Notes under the pieces: generated by a model
Database searches by the model: none
The model's input: only the letters and a program-made list of their open reading frames with translations
Told to the model about the DNA's origin: nothing
Assembly (NCBI GenBank): GCA_030512295.1
Contig: JAULSR010000001.1
Span: 1,488,001 to 1,552,000 of the forward strand
Direction of reading: 5' to 3'
Source of the DNA: Bombardia bombarda
Taxonomy: Eukaryota; Ascomycota; Sordariomycetes; Sordariales; Lasiosphaeriaceae
DNA length: 64,000 nucleotides
In this document: positions 59,310 through 64,000 of the stretch, piece after piece
Position numbering within the stretch: position 1 is the first letter of the stretch
How the letters are laid out: every line of letters starts with the position of its first letter
Program-made: the position numbers and the translations under genes

Positions 59310-60307
59310 ATGGCTGATCGATCTGTTGCTCCCTCGCCGGCACCATCTCGTCGGACACCGGCCCGGCAGACAGCTCCTGCGGTTGAAAGTGGCGAGTGAG
59401 TACCTGTCTTGCCCCTTCTCTCTCCATTCTCGAAATATCATGAGACGCATCTCAGACAGCTGCAAAGCAACAAGCAGTAGAGAAAAAACTGACAGAATGT
59501 GTTGCACAAAGGCTGTTTATCGGTAGGGTCGTCAACGTCTACGTCGGCCCCGAGAGAAAGACATTTTCGGTACACGAGAAGCTGCTGTCCACTAGGTCCG
59601 AGTACTTTGACCATCACTTCAACGGCACCAATGAACAGGATGGCCAGGACGTGCTCGAGCTTCTAGACGAGGACCCAAAGCTCTTTTCCCTCTTGATCAA
59701 CTGGATCTACGGCACCACGTTTGCCACCTCGGGCGGAACTCGTGTCTTTCGATACCCTCTGCCCCACGCCAGGGACAACTTGAACACGGTCAGAGATTAG
59801 TATGCCGTCCCCCCCCTCTCCTCTCTCTCTCTCTCTCTCTCTTGTTTCATGTTCTGACAAAAATGCAGCATCGGCCTCTACATCCTCGGCGGCAAGTTCA
59901 ACATCATCGGCGTGCGCAACGCCGCCATCGACGTGCTCTACAACTACTTTGGCGAGCAGACAGAGGAGGTGCGCTGCCCCAACCTGGAGGACGTGCGGTA
60001 CCTCTTTGACCACACGGCGCCCGACGAGCAGATCCGCCGCCTCGTTATCGCGCATACGCTCTTCCACCTCTTTGGCAAGAAGCGCGAGCGCATCGGCCTG
60101 CACACGCTCCCGCGGGAGTGGGAGGCTGTCATCAGCAGCAACGGAGAGATTGCGTGGTCCATGATCAGGATGCTCGCCGACTGGCGCTGGGTCTGCGGCG
60201 TGAATGTGCCCGACATGAAGATCAAGCCGCGCCAGGAGTTCCACGAGCGCATCCCGCAGCCGCCGTTTACATATATCAAGGGCGAGGAGGATGAGTTTGA
60301 GACTTGA
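59310..60307 (+). CDS. BTB/POZ-domain protein
   Basis: Three exons, 59310-59395, 59527-59799 and 59869-60307, with introns of 131 and 69 nt, give 265 residues. After a Ser/Pro/Arg-rich start (about 28 residues) comes a BTB domain at about 30-115: VVNVYVGPERKTFSVHEKLLSTRSEYFDHHF, then LELLDEDPKLFSLLINWIY. Such domains mediate dimerisation or bind cullin-3. The C-terminal half is helical (YILGGKFNIIGVRNAAIDVLY, RRLVIAHTLFHLFG) and ends in DMKIKPRQEFHERIP plus an acidic tail. Fungal BTB proteins of this kind have no second recognised domain. The role is unknown; a ubiquitin-ligase adaptor or transcription co-factor is possible. Intron 2 ends in a CT-rich tract and its donor is GTATGC. Confidence 0.85.
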
Positions 60308-61255
60308 GTGATGGAGGGGGGTTGGTGAGAGGTGGGATGGGATGGGATGGGATGGAGTGGACTATTTATTGGGAAACTATCCTTGCTTTCTTCTCGGGCA
60401 ACGGAGGCTTTTGCGTTCAGGAGTCATGGGAGGGGTATCCACGGATACATAAAAATACCTAGGCGTAGACATATGGCTTGGGTGGTGGTTCGCAGACGGA
60501 TCCTGGAGTTTGAGGAGAGCGCATGCTTGGTCAAGAGGCGATGAATTTTATTCTTTGACATTCTACTTTACTGATTCTCAAGGCCAAAAGAAGCAGTGAT
60601 AAAGGAAAGCAAAGGATGCGTGCGTTAGTAGAGTCGAGTCTTCTCGTCGTCCGTTCACAAACTCTCCTCAAGTCAAGAATAAAGACTTGAACAATTTCCA
60701 ACAGTTGATGAAGGCTAAGAAAGTCGGCTCAGGACTGGACTGCTGGATCTTGAAAATTCCTTTCGTAATTTATCTACTACGTGATAAGAGCAGCCGTGAG
60801 AAGTCATCGTCCATGTGGTATTCTTCCAGAAACCTCTGCCGAAACCAGCATTTCTCTTCTACGTATTCCCGTCTCGAACCCGACAGCCCGCATGCCCAGC
60901 CGCCCCATGACATATCTCTCAAGCATGTCATATCTTACTCACCTCACATGGGCGAAGCTAGATTCCGATTTGATGCCGTGACTGCCGAATTGCATGACCC
61001 CCTTTTTTGATCATCTTCCCCGCATCCATGCATGTAAGTCGCAAACGGATACGGAAGGAATCACGGAGTTAGTATATGAGATACGCATCTGGTGTAGATT
61101 ATATATTCTGTTCATGACACCGAGAAGGCCAGGAGCTTCTGAGTTCTTCTGGTAGTAGATAAGCGTCTACATATATACAGGAGCTTCTCCTACCATACAA
61201 ACTATTTACTCGGTATCTTCGAGTAGTCCATTTCTCACAAACCATCTCATCAAAG
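60308..61255. other. Intergenic region BTB gene / dioxygenase
   Basis: 948 bp. A (GGGAT)n repeat of about 22 nt lies at 60333-60355 in the BTB 3' flank. No gene seen; the second half should be the dioxygenase promoter. Confidence 0.55.
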
Positions 61256-62423
61256 ATGTTTGGCCTCCTGATCCGAGATAAACCGTTCCAGACCTTTGCG
61301 GTCAAAGAACTCCACCCGACGTTCGGCGCCGAGATCACCGGTGTCGACTTTGAGAACACCAGTGATGAGCAGCTCGAGGAAATTCGAGCTGCAATGGCCA
61401 AGGTTAGCCAGCCAGCCCCTGAGCCAGCCAGCCACATCACCACCACCCCCTGACTAACCACCACCCAACCCAGTACGCCGTATGCGTCTTCCGCGCCACC
61501 GGCCTCACCGACGCCCGCCACGTCGCCTTCGCCGCCAAGCTCGGCGCCCCCCTCGACAACACGCGCCGCTACATGACCGCCGGCCGCAAGCCGCGCTACG
61601 CCTTCCCCGAGCTCTTCGACGCCGGCAACCTCGACGACAACGACGCCGTCTACCCCCCGACAGCGTGCGCGCCCACTCCAACCGCGGCAACGGCCTCTTG
61701 CACGCCGACAGCAGCTTCAACCCGCGCCGCGCCGGCCTGTCCATCCTGCGCGCCGCGGGCACTGGGTCTTCCACGGTCCTGTCATGGCCGCGCGAGGCGG
61801 GCGGCAACACCGAGTTCGCCGACAGCCGCGCGGCGTGGGACGACCTCCCGCAGGCCATGCAGGACGAGCTGCTGGCGCGCGACTACACGGGCGTGCACTG
61901 CATCGCGCACTCGCGCAAGCTGGGCAGCCCGGACTTTTTTAGGGAGCTGGACCCTCGGGCGACGCCCATGGCGAGGCACAAGATTGTGCAGCGGCACGAG
62001 CAGAGCGGGCGGATGAACTTGTATGTCGGCGCGCATTGTCATCATCTGGAGGATGCGGAGGGGCGGATGGTGGAGGCCGGGGAGTCGTGGGAGTTGATAC
62101 AGCGGCTGAATGCGCATATCGGGCAGGATAAGTATGTGTTTGGGGTGGTGTGGGAGCAGGTTGGGGATGTGATTGCGTGGGATAACCGGGCGGTGCTGCA
62201 CCGCGCGGGCAAGTGGACGGGGGATGGTAAGTATCGGCGGGATCTGCGGCGGACGACGGCGCATGATGAGGGCCCGACGGCGTGGGGGGTGAATCCGGTC
62301 GGGGAGGCGCAGCCGAGCTGGTTGGCGTGGACGGGGAAGGATGGGGGTGTGCCGGGGGAGGAGGGGAGGAGGAGTGAGGTGCAGCAGCAGCAGCAGCAGC
62401 AGCCGGCTGCGGTGACGGTCTGA
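61256..62423 (+). CDS. TauD/TfdA-family 2-oxoglutarate dioxygenase, one frame break
   Basis: Exon 1 61256-61402, a 71-nt intron ending CCCAG, then exon 2 61474-62423. Exon 2 changes frame at a C6 run (61653-61658): DNDAVYPP reads in one frame and DSVRAHSNRGNGLLHADSS in the next. One more C would join them and give about 365 residues. The family oxidises small sulfonates, aromatic acids or similar compounds using Fe(II), O2 and 2-oxoglutarate. It starts with FAVKELHPTFGAEITGVDF, the usual TauD N-terminus. Iron ligands would be H and D of LLHADSSF and the late His of DNRAVLHRAG; the Arg for 2-oxoglutarate would be in the RRDLRRTT stretch. The substrate cannot be told. The C-terminal poly-Gln after EEGRRSEV is unusual. 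The break may be an assembly error. Confidence 0.82.
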
Positions 62424-62694
62424 TGGGTGGAAGGCTGCCTTGCTTCAAGCTCTGTCTTGTGCTCCTCTTTCGTCTCTGCTGATCACCGAGGAAAGTCATC
62501 GTTGGACAGAACCTGCCTATTTACCTGTACTTTACTCGGAACTTGAAGTCCGGGGTAACGACCATTCCATGTAAGAACCTATGTGCAAGTAGCAGGTTCA
62601 GGCGGACGGTCGGATCGCTAGGTTTATTTATGTAGTACTTGTTGTTCATGTACATCAAGTCCGTCTGACTTGATCACATTCTCTGTGTCGTTGT

Positions 62695-63814
62695 TCAAAG
62701 GTTTCTAGCCTTCATGAAGCGGTTGACCTGCTCCCGCGTGTTCTTGTCGTTGTACGCCTCGTGGCACTCGTAAAAGGAAATCAGCTCCTGCGTGCAGTCC
62801 ACCATGGCCGTGACGTCAATGTTGCTGTCGGCTAGCCAGCCCGCGAAGCGCTGCACCTTGCCCATGCGCTGCTCGGGCGCCTTTTTGACGTCCATGGCGG
62901 CTATGCTGGACATGTCGCTGCCGCCGTATCCGCCAGCCGAAGAAGACTGGGGCGTCAGGCTTGGCGTACCGGGCATACTGCCACCGCCACCACCGCCACC
63001 GCCGCCGGCGTTCATGGCCGAGCGCGCTTGCGCTTGTGCTAGGGCGGCTGTGGCTGCGGAGAGGCCGGATGATGCTGCTGCGGCGGCGGCATTGGCGCTG
63101 CCCTGGCTCGAGGCGTTGGGAGGGCGCGAGACGAGGGCAAACAGGATGGCGGTGAGGGCGATGATGTGCGGGGGGTAGAGCAGGGGCAGGTCCGTCATGT
63201 AGTGGTCGTTGATGACGCACCAGGCGAGCGAGACCTCCTCGGGGTTGAGCTGGAAGTCGGCCTGGAGGGCGGTGAGGGTGCGGTAGGGCTGGTGGATGAT
63301 GAGGTGCGAGTTCATCTCGGAGATGAGGAAGAACTCGCACTCGCCGACCTTGCTCGTGTCCTGGTTGTGGAACTCGGTCGGCCACAGCAGGCGCGCCTCT
63401 TGAGTGATCAGCCTGATGTGCTGGGGACATTCCTCCATCTTGCAGGCCAGGTACATGGCCGTCGTGAGTAGCAGGTACGGGTTGGTGCGCCGGATCTCGA
63501 CTTTGGTGTAGAAGCGCTTGGCGTAGACTTGGGCTGTTGCCATGGCCTGCTGCCGCACGCCGAGACGCTTGCCGAGGCGGTTGATTTCTATTTTATGGCG
63601 GCACGGGCGGTCAGAAAAGAAAATGGTAGCAAGAGGTGACTGGTGAGTGCTTACGCTGGTTGAAGTAGATATTTAGATGGCGGAGAGGTGGTAGGGGAAA
63701 CGACTGCACCAGACCTGGGTCCTCGTCCTCGAGCCTCTGGCGCATGGCGGCCAGTTCATCCTTGGTGAACTGCCAGTGCCGACGTTGTGTCGATTCCCAG
63801 TAGTTGGCCGCCAT
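62695..63814 (-). CDS. SSN8: Cyclin C, RNA polymerase II mediator kinase module
   Basis: Two exons on the minus strand, 63655-63814 and 62695-63587, with a 67-nt intron, give 350 residues. The start MAANYWESTQRRHWQF and the first cyclin box (INRLGKRLGVRQQAMATAQVYAKRFYTKVEI, then YLLLTTAMYLACKMEECPQHIR) identify Ssn8/Srb11. It pairs with the kinase Ssn3/Cdk8 to repress or adjust transcription through Mediator. The second cyclin fold (about 155-208) is followed by an insert of about 80 residues, rich in Ala then poly-Gly and Ser, before its last helix (MGKVQRFAGWLADSNID, then MVDCTQELISFYE). Fungal orthologues often have an insert here; this one is long. The intron splits a codon in YFNQQINR. 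Confidence 0.94.
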
Positions 63815-64000
63815 ATTTGGTCAGTTGCTGCTAAAGGGGAGGATAGATCACGGACGTCTCCTGGCGGACTTCGTGATCTTGGTCATGCGCGGTACTCAAT
63901 AGGCCGTTCAGCGGAACTGACGGGCACTAAACGGCCATTGTGACGCAAAACATACAAACATGCAGTCATGCAATGTGCTTGAAGTGCTCAATCGACCCAG
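63815..64000. other. SSN8 upstream region, right edge of the window
   Basis: 186 bp of promoter sequence. No part of another gene seen. Confidence 0.6.

Overview
The window looks like nuclear DNA of a filamentous ascomycete (Pezizomycotina, most likely a Sordariomycete). The genes are compact and have few introns. Almost all introns are 56-106 nt with GT..AG ends and a CTAAC/CTGAC-type branch site. Proteins carry fungal-type low-complexity inserts (poly-Q, poly-A/G, S/P), intergenic spaces are pyrimidine-rich, and several families are specific to filamentous fungi (HbrB, PtaB, Hook, SWIM-type Sws1). I reconstructed 21 protein-coding genes by joining reading frames at splice sites. I saw no transposon, CRISPR array, rRNA gene or biosynthetic cluster, and no convincing intact tRNA.

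Layout. 1-7 kb: the 5' end of an SPX-domain phosphate transporter (PHO91 type, minus strand, runs off the left edge), VPS39 of the HOPS complex, and GON7 of the KEOPS complex. 7-17 kb: the TORC2 subunit HbrB, then the LIM-binding transcription co-regulator PtaB behind a long leader; PtaB has one GC-AG intron. 20-26 kb: ATG8 (minus), coproporphyrinogen oxidase HEM13, and a SWIM zinc-finger Sws1/Shu2-like protein with a microsatellite-coded S/P insert. 26-33 kb: proteasome lid RPN8 (minus), a small secreted I9-type inhibitor, and the dynein adaptor Hook. 34-42 kb: adenylate kinase ADK1, a conserved unknown, ribosomal RPS23 (five exons), and COQ2, whose frame is broken twice. 42-47.6 kb: a 1461-residue intronless JmjC/zinc-finger/AT-hook protein and a small probable mitochondrial protein. 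47.6-55.6 kb has no gene I can support. 55.6-64 kb: a conserved 193-residue unknown with very long flanks, a BTB protein, a TauD/TfdA dioxygenase (frame broken once), and cyclin C (SSN8, minus).

How the genes relate. They are mostly housekeeping genes and do not form one pathway. Several act at the vacuole, endosome or in TOR signalling (PHO91-like, VPS39, HbrB, ATG8, Hook), but spacing and orientation suggest this is coincidental. Most neighbours are divergent or convergent pairs with separate promoters.

The most useful observations concern gene models. Three apparent one-base losses all fall in C6 or C7 runs (two in COQ2, one in the TauD gene). PtaB needs a GC-AG intron. There are short upstream ORFs before ptaB and hbrB. 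I did not find a clearly new multi-gene system here.
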